A stretch of DNA of 8,387 bases, taken from contig CAKVKI010000111.1 of NCBI GenBank assembly GCA_934754975.1, positions 1 to 8,387 on the forward strand, read 5' to 3'. Source of the stretch: an uncultured Alistipes sp. (GTDB lineage: Bacteria; Bacteroidota; Bacteroidia; Bacteroidales; Rikenellaceae). Below are positions 1 to 7,098 of this stretch, one piece after another. The first letter of the stretch is position 1. Each line of letters opens with the position of its first letter. Position numbers and translations under genes: made by a program. The notes under the pieces were generated by a model, which was given only the letters and a program-made list of their open reading frames with translations, was not told the origin of the DNA and did no database searches.

Positions 1-109
1 AAATAAACAGAAAGATGTGTAAAACATATCAAAGATAAAAGAATTAGTTACCTTGACCGATTCCCACCCCTGCGAATAAATGGGCAATTATTGTGCCGTT
101 TCCGAGTAT
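1..109. other. Left-edge intergenic region upstream of smpB
   Basis: No gene is supported here. The first 50 bases are very AT-rich compared with the coding DNA that follows, as expected for a promoter region in a GC-rich Bacteroidetes. On the minus strand, positions 30-37 read TATCTTTG, an exact match to the Bacteroidetes -7 consensus TAnnTTTG, so a gene running leftward out of the window is possible. On the plus strand only poor matches exist: TTG at 53-55, followed 21 bases later by TAAATGGG at 77-84. The smpB promoter is therefore not confidently placed. The stretch is cut by the window edge. Confidence 0.5.
30..37 (-). promoter_or_regulatory. Possible Bacteroidetes -7 box of a leftward gene
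   Basis: The minus strand reads TATCTTTG, matching all six fixed positions of TAnnTTTG. No TTG-type -33 element was found about 19-21 bases upstream of it. Transcription would start near position 23 and leave the window. A single 8-mer with six fixed positions in AT-rich DNA can occur by chance, so this is a weak call. Confidence 0.25.
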
Positions 110-574
110 ATGAGTGAACAGAAAAATATAAATATCCGTAACAAGCGCGCGACGTTCGACTATGAGATTCTGGAAGAGTACGTTGCGGGCGTCGTGCTGG
201 TCGGCACCGAGATCAAGTCGATCCGTGCGGGCCGGGCTTCGCTGACCGATTCGTTCTGCTATTTCGACCGCGGCGAGCTTTGGATCCGCGGCGTCAATAT
301 CGCCGAGTACGCGTGGGGGACCTGCAACAACCACACGCCGCGCCGCGACCGCAAGCTTTTGCTCAACCGCCGCGAACTGGACAAACTCCAGCGCGCCGGA
401 CAGGACCGGGGCCTTACGATCGTGGGCCTGCGCATGTTTCTCAACGAGCGCGGACTGGTGAAGATCGTCATCGGACTTGCCCGCGGCCGCAAAACCTACG
501 ACAAACGCGAATACCTGAAAGAAAACGATGCCAAGCGGGAGATCGACAAGGCGATGAAAAACTACAAACGATGA
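110..574 (+). CDS. smpB: SsrA-binding protein SmpB
   Basis: SmpB binds tmRNA (SsrA) and delivers it to stalled ribosomes for trans-translation, which rescues the ribosome and tags the unfinished protein for degradation. It acts in the cytoplasm. At 154 residues it is normal length for the family. Visible family blocks are the N-terminal NKRATFDY (residues 11-18), [11 protein letters not shown] (32-42), a basic [10 protein letters not shown] stretch (78-87), [13 protein letters not shown] (122-134), and the basic helical C-terminal tail [14 protein letters not shown] (141-154) that reaches into the decoding centre in characterised SmpBs. The ATG at 110 was chosen over an in-frame ATG at 80 because family similarity begins just after residue 1 and because TAT directly precedes it, as at other starts here. 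The 10-residue extension from 80 has no family resemblance. The stop overlaps the next gene's ATG (ATGA), so the two are probably co-translated. Confidence 0.97.
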   Translation: MSEQKNINIRNKRATFDYEILEEYVAGVVLVGTEIKSIRAGRASLTDSFCYFDRGELWIRGVNIAEYAWGTCNNHTPRRDRKLLLNRRELDKLQRAGQDRGLTIVGLRMFLNERGLVKIVIGLARGRKTYDKREYLKENDAKREIDKAMKNYKR

Positions 575-1347
575 TACGAGCCCTTTTTCTGGATGTGGAC
601 GGTACGCTGATCAGTTTCAATACGCATGAAATTCCCGCTTCGGCGCGCCGTGCATTGACGCAGGCGCATAAGCGCGGCGTACGGCTTTTTATCGCCACGG
701 GACGCGCCGCGAACGACCTCGGACCGCTCGAAGGAATTCCTTACGACGGCGTGGTTTCGCTCAACGGCGCCCGTTGCGTGGCGGCCGACGGCCGTGTCGT
801 CAGCCTGCATCCGATTCCGCGGGCCGATTTTGAACATGCTTTGGCGCTCTCCGGGGAGCTGGGCTTTGCAATGGCGCTCGAATTGGAAGAGGGCGTTTTC
901 GTCAATCGCGTGACGTCCGAAGTCGAGCGGGTCGCGCATATGGTGGCGCATCCGGTTCCCGAACAAACCGACCTGCGCGAACTTTTCGGCCGGGTCGAAT
1001 GTTGCCAGCTCTGCTTCTACTTCGATGCGCAGACCGAGCGGCGGGTTATGGCCGAGCTGCCGACGCTCGTGGCGAGCCGCTGGTGCCCGATTTTCGCCGA
1101 TGTCAATGTCGCCGGCATCGACAAGGCGACCGGAATGGAAGAGTTTATGCGCAGTTACGGCTTTTCGGCGGCCGAGGTCGCGGCTTTCGGCGACGGCGGC
1201 AACGACGTGGCGATGCTGCGTGCCGCAGGTGTCGGCGTGGCGATGGGCAATGCCTGCGACGAAGCGCTGAACGCCGCCGATTACATCACCGCTTCGGTCG
1301 ATGACGACGGTATCGCAAAGGCGCTGGCGCATCTGGGGGTGATTTGA
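571..1347 (+). CDS. Cof-type HAD-IIB family phosphatase
   Basis: A 258-residue haloacid dehalogenase superfamily hydrolase of the Cof/IIB type, probably a cytoplasmic Mg2+-dependent phosphatase acting on sugar phosphates or similar small molecules. All four HAD motifs are present: motif I DVDGT (residues 8-12, nucleophile D8 and acid/base D10), motif II IATGR (41-45, T43), motif III lysine K185 in GIDKATG, and motif IV GDGGND (207-212, D208 and D212). The segment between motifs II and III is the C2-type cap that sets substrate choice. From memory, the N-terminus, motif spacing and ending closely resemble the Bacteroides thetaiotaomicron hexose phosphate phosphatase BT4131. The exact substrate cannot be read from sequence. 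The start is fixed by the HAD motif position and by the 4-base ATGA overlap with smpB. A longer in-frame reading from 280 runs through smpB and is not real. The cap has an unusual cluster C144, C145, C148. Confidence 0.93.
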   Translation: MIRALFLDVDGTLISFNTHEIPASARRALTQAHKRGVRLFIATGRAANDLGPLEGIPYDGVVSLNGARCVAADGRVVSLHPIPRADFEHALALSGELGFAMALELEEGVFVNRVTSEVERVAHMVAHPVPEQTDLRELFGRVECCQLCFYFDAQTERRVMAELPTLVASRWCPIFADVNVAGIDKATGMEEFMRSYGFSAAEVAAFGDGGNDVAMLRAAGVGVAMGNACDEALNAADYITASVDDDGIAKALAHLGVI

Positions 1348-1496
1348 CGGGCGTCAGCGGAATTTTTGTCACGGAAACGGCGTGAAGCTTTTTTCCGCGG
1401 AGCCGCTTTGAAAAATGGATTTGTGGATGACGCCGCGGGCGGCGTATGAGCCGGCCGGAGCGGACCGGAAGTTGAGGAAGTAAATTGCAAAATCAT
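1348..1496. other. Structured gap between the HAD gene and tsaB
   Basis: No recognisable gene. The gap contains a compound dyad, GCGGAA (1357-1362) with TTCCGC (1393-1398), enclosing a TCACG/CGTGA stem (1369-1373 with 1381-1385). A second, perfect 7-base dyad follows: ACGCCGC (1430-1436) with GCGGCGT (1439-1445). Neither is followed by a clean T-run, so neither is a standard intrinsic terminator. A 22-codon ATG frame (1415-1483) covers the second dyad and stops just before tsaB. GAGGAAG at 1474-1480 resembles a Shine-Dalgarno sequence but lies 16 bases from the favoured tsaB ATG at 1497. No good -7 box was found, so it is unclear whether tsaB has its own promoter. Confidence 0.5.
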
Positions 1497-2204
1497 ATGA
1501 GTCTTATTCTTTGTATCGAGACCGGCACGGACGTTTGTTCGGTCGGTATTGCGAAAGACGGGGAGCTGCTTTCGCTGCGTGAGAGCGACGAGGGGCGCGA
1601 CCACGCCCGCAAGGTCGGCGTGTTCGTCGATGAACTTTTGCGCGAAACGGGCATTGCGCCCGACGAACTGGATGCCGTGGCGGTCGGCAAAGGTCCCGGG
1701 TCCTATACGGGACTGCGTATCGGCGTGTCGTTCGCCAAAGGACTGTGCTACGGTTTGCAGAAGCCGCTGATCGCCGTGGGATCGCTCGATGCGCTGACGG
1801 AAGTCGCCCGCGAAGATTACGAGGCGGGTATCCTCTCCGTAGCCGATTGGGACCGCGCGCTGCTGTGCCCGATGGTCGATGCCCGCCGCATGGAGGTTTA
1901 TGCGCAGGTTTTCGATGCGGAGGGCCGCCCGCAGAACGAGGTTTCGGCCGAGGTGATCGATGCCGGCAGTTTCCGGGAATTTCGGTCGCAGGACCGTCCG
2001 TTCGTGATTTTCGGCAGCGGCGCCCGCAAATGCGCCGACATCCTTCCCGACGCCGGGTTTATAGAGGTCGCCCCTTCGGCCCGCGGCCTTGCCCGATTGG
2101 CGCAGCAGGCGCTCGATGAAGGCCGCACGGAGGACATCGCTTATTTCGAACCTTTCTACCTGAAAGATTTCGTCGTCACGACTTCGAAGAAAAGTTTGTT
2201 CTAG
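1497..2204 (+). CDS. tsaB: tRNA t6A biosynthesis protein TsaB (YeaZ)
   Basis: TsaB is the non-catalytic ASKHA-fold partner of TsaD. With TsaE and the threonylcarbamoyl-AMP made by TsaC, it supports N6-threonylcarbamoylation of A37 in ANN-decoding tRNAs in the cytoplasm. The 235-residue protein has the actin-like N-terminal strand turn LILCIETGTD (residues 3-12), the hallmark GKGPGSYTGLRIG (64-76) and the VDARRMEVY block (127-135). The C-terminus ends in a YFEPFYLKDF-type tail that I associate with Bacteroidetes TsaBs. Length is normal. The start at 1497 was chosen because the conserved strand begins at residue 2-3 and CAT directly precedes the ATG. An in-frame TTG at 1485 would add four residues and lies 4 bases after a GAGGAAG sequence, so it cannot be excluded. 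tsaD and tsaE are not in this window. The next gene starts 15 bases after the stop, suggesting one operon. Confidence 0.95.
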   Translation: MSLILCIETGTDVCSVGIAKDGELLSLRESDEGRDHARKVGVFVDELLRETGIAPDELDAVAVGKGPGSYTGLRIGVSFAKGLCYGLQKPLIAVGSLDALTEVAREDYEAGILSVADWDRALLCPMVDARRMEVYAQVFDAEGRPQNEVSAEVIDAGSFREFRSQDRPFVIFGSGARKCADILPDAGFIEVAPSARGLARLAQQALDEGRTEDIAYFEPFYLKDFVVTTSKKSLF

Positions 2205-2219
2205 TCCGACCGTTAATAT

Positions 2220-2786
2220 ATGACTGAGGCGGAATTGGTAAAGAGCCTGTCGGAACGGTTTTATTCGGATTTCGCCGATACGGTGGCCCGGCGGGTGCGC
2301 GACGCGGATGCGGTGGAGCTGCTCTATGCGGTGGCGACTTCCCCGTACGGGACCCTGCCGAAGCCGGTGAGGCATAAAGTGTCGTTCCGGAGCGCCTATG
2401 TACTCGAAAAAATCTATTTCGCGGCTCCCGATGCGTTCATGCCCTTTGCCGGGGCGTTCTGCGACAAGGACTTTCCCGATTGTACGGACCCGAGCGCACA
2501 GCGTCATTTCGCAAAGATCATGGCCGATTTGCTGGGACGTTATACGCCCGATTCCTCTTCGCTGGACCGGATCGCCGAGACAGCGGCGCAGTGGGCCGTC
2601 GATTCCGGCTCGAAGGTCGCGGTGCGGATCTGGGCCGTCGAAGTGCTGAAACACTGCCGTGAGCGGGTCGGCTGGGTCGCGGAGTCGTGGGACGACGTCA
2701 TCGGGACGATGGGGCGCGATGCGACGCCGGGCATCGAATGCCGGATGCGCAAAAGCTGGAAACAGGGCCGGAACGACAGAACCTGA
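2220..2786 (+). CDS. Conserved-looking helical protein of unknown function
   Basis: A 188-residue soluble protein that I do not recognise by function. It has no signal peptide or membrane segment. It reads as consecutive amphipathic helices, for example residues 2-36, 52-68, 92-107, 113-128 and 131-147, a pattern that suggests an alpha-solenoid (HEAT/ARM-like) fold. The phrases SFRSAYVLEKIY (55-66) and RHFAKIMADLL (95-105) recall small HEAT-like Bacteroidetes proteins that are sometimes mislabelled adenylosuccinate lyase, but no enzyme motif is visible. The fold and this comparison are inferences. The C-terminus is basic (RMRKSWKQGR, 175-184). It starts 15 bases after tsaB, with TAAATAT-like AT-rich sequence (TTAATAT) before the ATG and no Shine-Dalgarno sequence, and is followed by the terminator at 2833-2863. 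It is therefore probably the last gene of the tsaB transcript. Codon use and GC match the neighbours. Confidence 0.82.
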   Translation: MTEAELVKSLSERFYSDFADTVARRVRDADAVELLYAVATSPYGTLPKPVRHKVSFRSAYVLEKIYFAAPDAFMPFAGAFCDKDFPDCTDPSAQRHFAKIMADLLGRYTPDSSSLDRIAETAAQWAVDSGSKVAVRIWAVEVLKHCRERVGWVAESWDDVIGTMGRDATPGIECRMRKSWKQGRNDRT

Positions 2787-2832
2787 AAAATAACCCGGGA
2801 TGAGTCCGGAGCATGTAAAACCTCGTAAAACA

Positions 2833-2863
2833 AAATCCCCGCGACGCAAGTTCGCGGGGATTT
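2833..2863. terminator. Bidirectional intrinsic terminator between convergent genes
   Basis: A perfect 12-base-pair stem, AAATCCCCGCGA (2833-2844) with TCGCGGGGATTT (2852-2863), closed by the 7-base loop CGCAAGT. The + strand continues with a modest T-rich tract (CTTATTC), ending the tsaB-side transcript whose last stop is at 2784-2786. On the minus strand the stem is followed by TTTTGTTTTA, a better U-tract, ending the GH31 transcript, whose coding end is at 2886. Position, symmetry and both flanking tracts fit a shared terminator. Confidence 0.88.
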
Positions 2864-2885
2864 CTTATTCCGGTATGTCGTCCGG

Positions 2886-5501
2886 TTATTTCACGCTGCC
2901 GATCACGGCCTTCAGGCGCTGCTTGAAGTTGTCGCCGATAATCGTCATGGAATCGGTCTTTTCGAACAGTGCGGCCTTGTTCTTCGCATAGGCTCCGATG
3001 AATTCGGCGATGCGGAACGGCTCTTCGAGGATGAAGTTCGGACACTGCGAAACGCGCAGATACTCCTCGGGCAGCATCAGGTACGGCTCGCTGTGGGCGC
3101 CCTGCTCGGTCTTGAATTCGACGGTCAGGTCGAGACAGCGTTTGAAGACGCCGCTCATGCCGTACAGGTCGGCCTGGTGCGCCGTCGCATAGTCGTCGAA
3201 CGCGAGTTCGATCTCCACAGGAGCGTCGCAGGCCGTCGTGCTCGTGTAAACCACCGGTGCGAGCGTGTAACCGTCGTAAGTCCACTCTCCGGCTTTCGGG
3301 AAGCGCGAGTAGGCCAGTTCTTTGCCGTTGATCTTTACCGACTTGGGCGGGAATACGGCCGGGAAGCGCAGTTCATAGCTGCGGTTGTCGGAAGCGCCCG
3401 CATACGAACCCTCGCGGGGCGAAATGCGTACGCGCAGCGTGTTGCCCTCCTGCTTTTTGGTGACCGTCGTCACGGCGTAGTTCGTCTTGTACTGCTGGCT
3501 CATGCCGTCGTCCTCGTAGTGGCGCAGTTCCCCGTCGCCGCCCGGAATGAAGGTCAGCACCAGCGTGTCGCACGGCTGCTGGAGGTTTTTTACCGTCGCA
3601 GGGTTCATCGGAATGATCGAGCCGGCTTTGGCGTAATAGGGATTCTCCGCCAGCGTGTATTGCAGCTCTTCGGTGCGGCCGCCTTCGTACATCGAACCGG
3701 TCGCGCAGTCGAACCACTCCCCTTCGGGAAACCAGATCGTGCGGGGGGCCAGACCCGTTATGCTGTCCACCGGCTGCGTAATGGTCGTGGCGAGGATGTC
3801 GTTGCCGAACATGAACTGTTCGGGCGTCTCGTACGCCTTGTCCGCTTCGGGGTAGTCGTAGTACATCGGGCGGCACATGCCTACGCCCGTGTCGTAATTC
3901 TCGCGGGCCGCATTATAAATATAGGGTGCCAGCGTGTAGCGCAGGCGGATGGCGTCGCGCATGAGGAACATATGGTCGGGGAAGCACCAGATGCAGCGTT
4001 CGATGCGCGGGTCTTTGGTCGAGTGTGTCTTGAAAATCGGAGTGAAGACGCCGTACTGCAGCCAGCGCGTGTAAAGTTCCGGGTCGGTCGCCTTCTGCGC
4101 CTTATGGAACATGTGGCCGCCGATATCGTGGCCCCACCAGCCGTAATTGACGTTCGAAGCCGTGGCCGTAAAGAAGGGCAGGTAGGCGAGCATGGACCAG
4201 GTGGCGTAGGTGTCGCCCGAGAATGCAAGCGGATAGCGGTGGCTGCCCAGACCGCCCCAGCGGTGGTAGATGAAGGGGCGCAGTCCGGGGTTCTGGCGCT
4301 CCGCATGGTTGAAGAAAGTGTGGTTGAGCCAGAACGTGTTGCTCAGTCCGGGGGTGTATTTCGACTCTTTCCACTGCTGCCAGTCGAGCCACCAGAAATC
4401 CACGCCGTCGCGCTCCATCGGTTCGAGTACGGTTTTGAAATAGGCGTCGGCCCACTTCTGCTCGTCAATCCTGAACGGTACGCTCTTGCCTTTCTCCGGC
4501 CACTCGTATTCTTTGGTAAAGTCGTCGTAAACAGCTTCGTAAGGCTGGATACCTGAAGCGGGATGGAGGTTGAGCGCCACTTTCAGGTCTTCATTCTCGG
4601 TCCACTTGAGGAAGTTTGCGGGCGAGGGGAACAACTCCTTCTGCCACGTGTAGCCTGTCCAGCCGATGCGCTGTCCGTATTCGTCCTTCGGCGAATTGCT
4701 CTTGCGCAGGCCCCAGGTCTCGTGCCAGTCCATATCGACGATCAGCACGTCGATCGGTACGTCCATCGATTTGAGTTTATTCACCAGATCGATGAATTCG
4801 TTGTCCGAATACTGCCAGTAGCGGCTCCACCAGTAGCCCAGCGTATATTTCGGAGGCATCGGCGAGCGGCCTGCGATCAGCGCGTAGTCGGCCAGCGCCT
4901 GCTTGTAGTCGTGTCCGTAAGCGAAAAGGTAGAGGTCCTGGCGGTCGCCTTCGGGACGCGCTTCGACCCACTCTTCCCATTTGGAACCGTCGGGCGTCAG
5001 CACATGACGCTGCGAATCGTCGATCAGGGACCAGCCCGCGCGGGAGAGGATTCCCTGTTCCATCGGCTCCTTGAGTTTCGAACCGTCGGCGCCGTCGAGC
5101 GTGCGGGTCGTACCCAGCAGGTTCTGCGGATCTTCCATGCCGGGAGTCCAGATCACCTCCCTGCCGTTGAGTCGGAAGACGGCTTTCAGGTTTTTGTCGC
5201 TGAATTTGCCGTTTTTGAGATACGTAAGCGTCAGGGCCGGGGTGGTGATCGTGAGTTTCGATTTGCTTTCGCGGACTTTGAATTCGGGAACCGGGGTCGC
5301 GCGATTGACGAACGTCAGCGTCGCACGGTCTTCGAACTGTCCGTCGGCGCTCCACTCCATGCGGATTATCTGCGGCGTAAGCACTGTGAACCGGGCGTTT
5401 CCCGAAGTTACGACGGCTTTGGCGTCGGCTTTCGGGTTGTCTGCGATGGCAGGCGACAGCGCGCAGGCGAGCGCCGTCAGAAAGGCGAAAATTCGTTTCA
5501 T
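2886..5501 (-). CDS. Secreted GH31 family alpha-glycosidase with DUF5110-type region
   Basis: An 871-residue glycoside hydrolase family 31 enzyme, a retaining alpha-glycosidase. A signal peptide (residues 1-20, cleavage after AIA) predicts export, most likely to the periplasm. Order of regions: N-terminal beta-sandwich (about 25-215), TIM barrel (about 216-530), proximal C-terminal beta region and DUF5110-like region (about 560-770), and a helical C-terminal extension (about 775-871). The nucleophile is probably D373 in WWLDWQQ and the acid/base D430 in FSGDTYATW. Other GH31 landmarks are VDMDWHETWG (255-264), RWGGLGSHRYP (414-424), WWGHDIGG (455-462) and FTPIFKTHSTK (486-496). DWQQ after the nucleophile marks a clade distinct from classical D-M-N-E alpha-glucosidases, so alpha-glucosidase, alpha-xylosidase or alpha-galactosidase activity cannot be chosen from sequence. 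No SusC/SusD or regulator is adjacent. It lies 102 bases downstream of rmuC on the same strand. Confidence 0.95.
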   Translation of the reverse strand: MKRIFAFLTALACALSPAIADNPKADAKAVVTSGNARFTVLTPQIIRMEWSADGQFEDRATLTFVNRATPVPEFKVRESKSKLTITTPALTLTYLKNGKFSDKNLKAVFRLNGREVIWTPGMEDPQNLLGTTRTLDGADGSKLKEPMEQGILSRAGWSLIDDSQRHVLTPDGSKWEEWVEARPEGDRQDLYLFAYGHDYKQALADYALIAGRSPMPPKYTLGYWWSRYWQYSDNEFIDLVNKLKSMDVPIDVLIVDMDWHETWGLRKSNSPKDEYGQRIGWTGYTWQKELFPSPANFLKWTENEDLKVALNLHPASGIQPYEAVYDDFTKEYEWPEKGKSVPFRIDEQKWADAYFKTVLEPMERDGVDFWWLDWQQWKESKYTPGLSNTFWLNHTFFNHAERQNPGLRPFIYHRWGGLGSHRYPLAFSGDTYATWSMLAYLPFFTATASNVNYGWWGHDIGGHMFHKAQKATDPELYTRWLQYGVFTPIFKTHSTKDPRIERCIWCFPDHMFLMRDAIRLRYTLAPYIYNAARENYDTGVGMCRPMYYDYPEADKAYETPEQFMFGNDILATTITQPVDSITGLAPRTIWFPEGEWFDCATGSMYEGGRTEELQYTLAENPYYAKAGSIIPMNPATVKNLQQPCDTLVLTFIPGGDGELRHYEDDGMSQQYKTNYAVTTVTKKQEGNTLRVRISPREGSYAGASDNRSYELRFPAVFPPKSVKINGKELAYSRFPKAGEWTYDGYTLAPVVYTSTTACDAPVEIELAFDDYATAHQADLYGMSGVFKRCLDLTVEFKTEQGAHSEPYLMLPEEYLRVSQCPNFILEEPFRIAEFIGAYAKNKAALFEKTDSMTIIGDNFKQRLKAVIGSVK

Positions 5502-5556
5502 CTTTATTTGGTTAGCTTGGTTACCGGGTAAAGATACGTAATTCAGAATGAATCCG

Positions 5557-5564
5557 CAAATATT
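5557..5564 (-). promoter_or_regulatory. Candidate -7 box for the GH31 gene
   Basis: The minus strand reads AATATTTG, matching five of the six fixed positions of the Bacteroidetes -7 consensus TAnnTTTG. Transcription starting a few bases downstream would give a leader of about 50 bases before the ATG at 5501. No convincing TTG at the -33 distance was found. The 102-base gap between rmuC and the GH31 gene is AT-rich, consistent with a separate promoter, but read-through from rmuC is equally possible. A weak dyad CGAAAC (5571-5576) with GTTTCG (5588-5593) lies just upstream of the box. Confidence 0.3.
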
Positions 5565-5603
5565 TTATTTCGAAACGAAAATTATTGGTTTCGGAAAGTA
5601 AGC

Positions 5604-7097
5604 CTATTCGCGGAGATTTTCCGTATCCGCAGCGGTCGTATCGGCTTCTGCCGCGGATTCCGGTGCGGAGAGAGTTGCTGGGTCTTCGTCCGCTCCGGCG
5701 ATTTCGAGCGTGCGGGCCGAATGGCGTTTCTTGGTTTGCAAGCTCGCCGTTTTGCGCAGCCGCTCCCCGACGCGGACGATGTTGTCGTTGCCCGTGCAAA
5801 GCCGCTTGTGGGCGTCTTCGTATGCGTCGCGGGCCTTGTCGAGCGCCGTGCCGACCCCTTCGAGCGATGAGGTGAAGGCCACCAGCTGTTCGTAGAGTTT
5901 CAGTCCGCAGGCGGCGATCTCCTTGGTGTTCTTGTCCTGGTCGTTGTATTTCCAGAGGTCGGCCACCAGCTTGAGCAGGGCGAACAGGTTGGTCGGCGAG
6001 GAGACGATGACTTTTCGGTCGTAGGCGTCCGCCCAGATCGCCGGATCGTTCTGCAGGGCGGCGAGGAATGCCGGTTCGTTGGGGACGAACATGATGACGA
6101 AGTCGGGCGAGTTGAGCCGCCGCTGGTACTCCTTGCGGCCCAGTTCGGCGACGTGCTGGCGCACCGACGCCACATGCGCCGCGAGGTGGCGGCGGCGCTC
6201 CTCTTCGCTTTCGGCCGAAGTATAGCCGACGAACGCTGTGAGCGAAACTTTCGAGTCGATGACGATGTCCTTCTTTTCGGGCAGGTGCAGTACCACGTCG
6301 GGACGCAGGTTGCGGCCCTCTTCGTCCTTGATGTTGTACTGAGTTTGGTAATGGATGCCTTTGATCAGGGCCGAACTGTCGAGGATCGTTTCGAGCAGCA
6401 TTTCGCCCCAGTCGCCCTGCACCTTCGAGTTGCCTTTCAGCGCGTTGGTGAGGTTGGTCGTCTCGGCCGTGATGCGGCGGTTCAGCTCCATGAGGTTCTT
6501 CAGCTCGCTCTTCAGTTCGCCCCGTTGCGAGGTCTGTGTGGTGTAGATCTCCTCGACCCGCTTGCGGAAGTCGGTGATGTTGTCGCGGAAAGGTTTCAGC
6601 AGGTTGTCGATCTGCTCCTGGCTGGTTTGACGGAAGCGGACCGAGTGTTCGCCCAGAATTTCGGTCGCGAGGTTTTTGAACTGCGCCCGGAACGTCTCTT
6701 CCAGCTTTTCGCGCTCGGCTTTTTCGGCCGCGCGGTCCTCGGCGTTTTTCGCCCGCAGCGAAGCGAGTTCCGTCTCGGACGCAGCCCGGAGTGCGGCCAG
6801 TTCCGCTTCGGTGCGGGTCCGCTGGTCGGTCAGCGTTTGTAGCTGTGCTTCGTACCGCAGGCGGAGTTCCTTTTCGGTGGACGCGGCTTGTTCGGCCGCG
6901 GCCAGCCGGGCTTCGGCGGCCGAAAGGCGGGCGGCGGCGTCGCGTTCGCGCGCTTCGGCGTCGGCGTTCGCCGCTCCGAGACGGCGGGATTCGCGGTGCC
7001 AGAGCAGCAGGGCGATGGCGAGAATGGCCGTCAGGCAGCAGAGTGTCAGTATGAAAAGCGATGTCGGGGTCATGGCGTATGCGGTAATGTATTCCAT
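5604..7097 (-). CDS. rmuC: DNA recombination protein RmuC
   Basis: RmuC family proteins limit inversions and recombination at short inverted repeats and carry a PD-(D/E)xK-type nuclease-like core. The biochemical activity is poorly defined. The 497-residue protein has one N-terminal membrane segment (about residues 12-33), a long Ala/Glu/Arg-rich coiled coil (about 36-145), then the conserved core. Visible family blocks are NLTNALKGNSKVQGDWGE (215-232), RPDVVLHLP (265-273), the DxK of DIVIDSK (277-283), LGRKEYQ (319-325), FVIMFVPNEPAFL (333-345), VSSPTNLFALL (365-375) and LWKYNDQDKN (381-390). The last 35 residues are an acidic, low-complexity tail rich in Ala, Asp, Glu and Thr. The anchor places it at the inner membrane facing the cytoplasm. 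The start at 7097 is the longest ATG frame with an AT-rich leader. An in-frame ATG at 7073 (residue 9), just before the membrane helix, is a serious alternative. Confidence 0.95.
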   Translation of the reverse strand: MEYITAYAMTPTSLFILTLCCLTAILAIALLLWHRESRRLGAANADAEARERDAAARLSAAEARLAAAEQAASTEKELRLRYEAQLQTLTDQRTRTEAELAALRAASETELASLRAKNAEDRAAEKAEREKLEETFRAQFKNLATEILGEHSVRFRQTSQEQIDNLLKPFRDNITDFRKRVEEIYTTQTSQRGELKSELKNLMELNRRITAETTNLTNALKGNSKVQGDWGEMLLETILDSSALIKGIHYQTQYNIKDEEGRNLRPDVVLHLPEKKDIVIDSKVSLTAFVGYTSAESEEERRRHLAAHVASVRQHVAELGRKEYQRRLNSPDFVIMFVPNEPAFLAALQNDPAIWADAYDRKVIVSSPTNLFALLKLVADLWKYNDQDKNTKEIAACGLKLYEQLVAFTSSLEGVGTALDKARDAYEDAHKRLCTGNDNIVRVGERLRKTASLQTKKRHSARTLEIAGADEDPATLSAPESAAEADTTAADTENLRE

Positions 7098-7098
7098 G

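Noticed and set aside
280..570. N-terminal extension of the HAD protein into smpB
   Set aside because: Family similarity begins exactly at the ATG at 571. The upstream part is a shadow of smpB in another frame.
1357..1398. Intrinsic terminator after the HAD gene
   Set aside because: The stem is interrupted by an asymmetric interior loop and is not followed by a T-run, unlike the clean terminator at 2833-2863.
1281..2849. 522-codon open frame on the minus strand across tsaB and the 2220 gene
   Set aside because: It is antisense to well-supported genes, crosses the intergenic gap and the terminator, and its translation is Arg/His/Pro-rich without any domain. Long shadow frames are common in GC-rich coding DNA.
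3093..4556. 487-codon open frame on the plus strand within the GH31 gene
   Set aside because: It is antisense to the GH31 catalytic region, with Arg/Val-rich composition and no recognisable motif. The GH31 frame has clear family motifs along its full length.
2886..5501. Polysaccharide utilisation locus around the GH31 gene
   Set aside because: There is no SusC/SusD pair, ECF sigma/anti-sigma pair, hybrid two-component sensor or second carbohydrate enzyme in the window. The neighbours are rmuC and a convergent tsaB operon.
2886..5501. GH31 enzyme as a lipoprotein through C13
   Set aside because: ALAC at residues 10-13 is a poor lipobox (Ala at -3, Leu at -2), and a normal cleavage site after AIA at residue 20 fits better.
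6630..7000. Repeat-like Ala/Glu/Arg coding stretch as a DNA repeat
   Set aside because: The base pattern reflects the coiled-coil heptads of RmuC encoded by GC-rich codons. There is no exact tandem unit.
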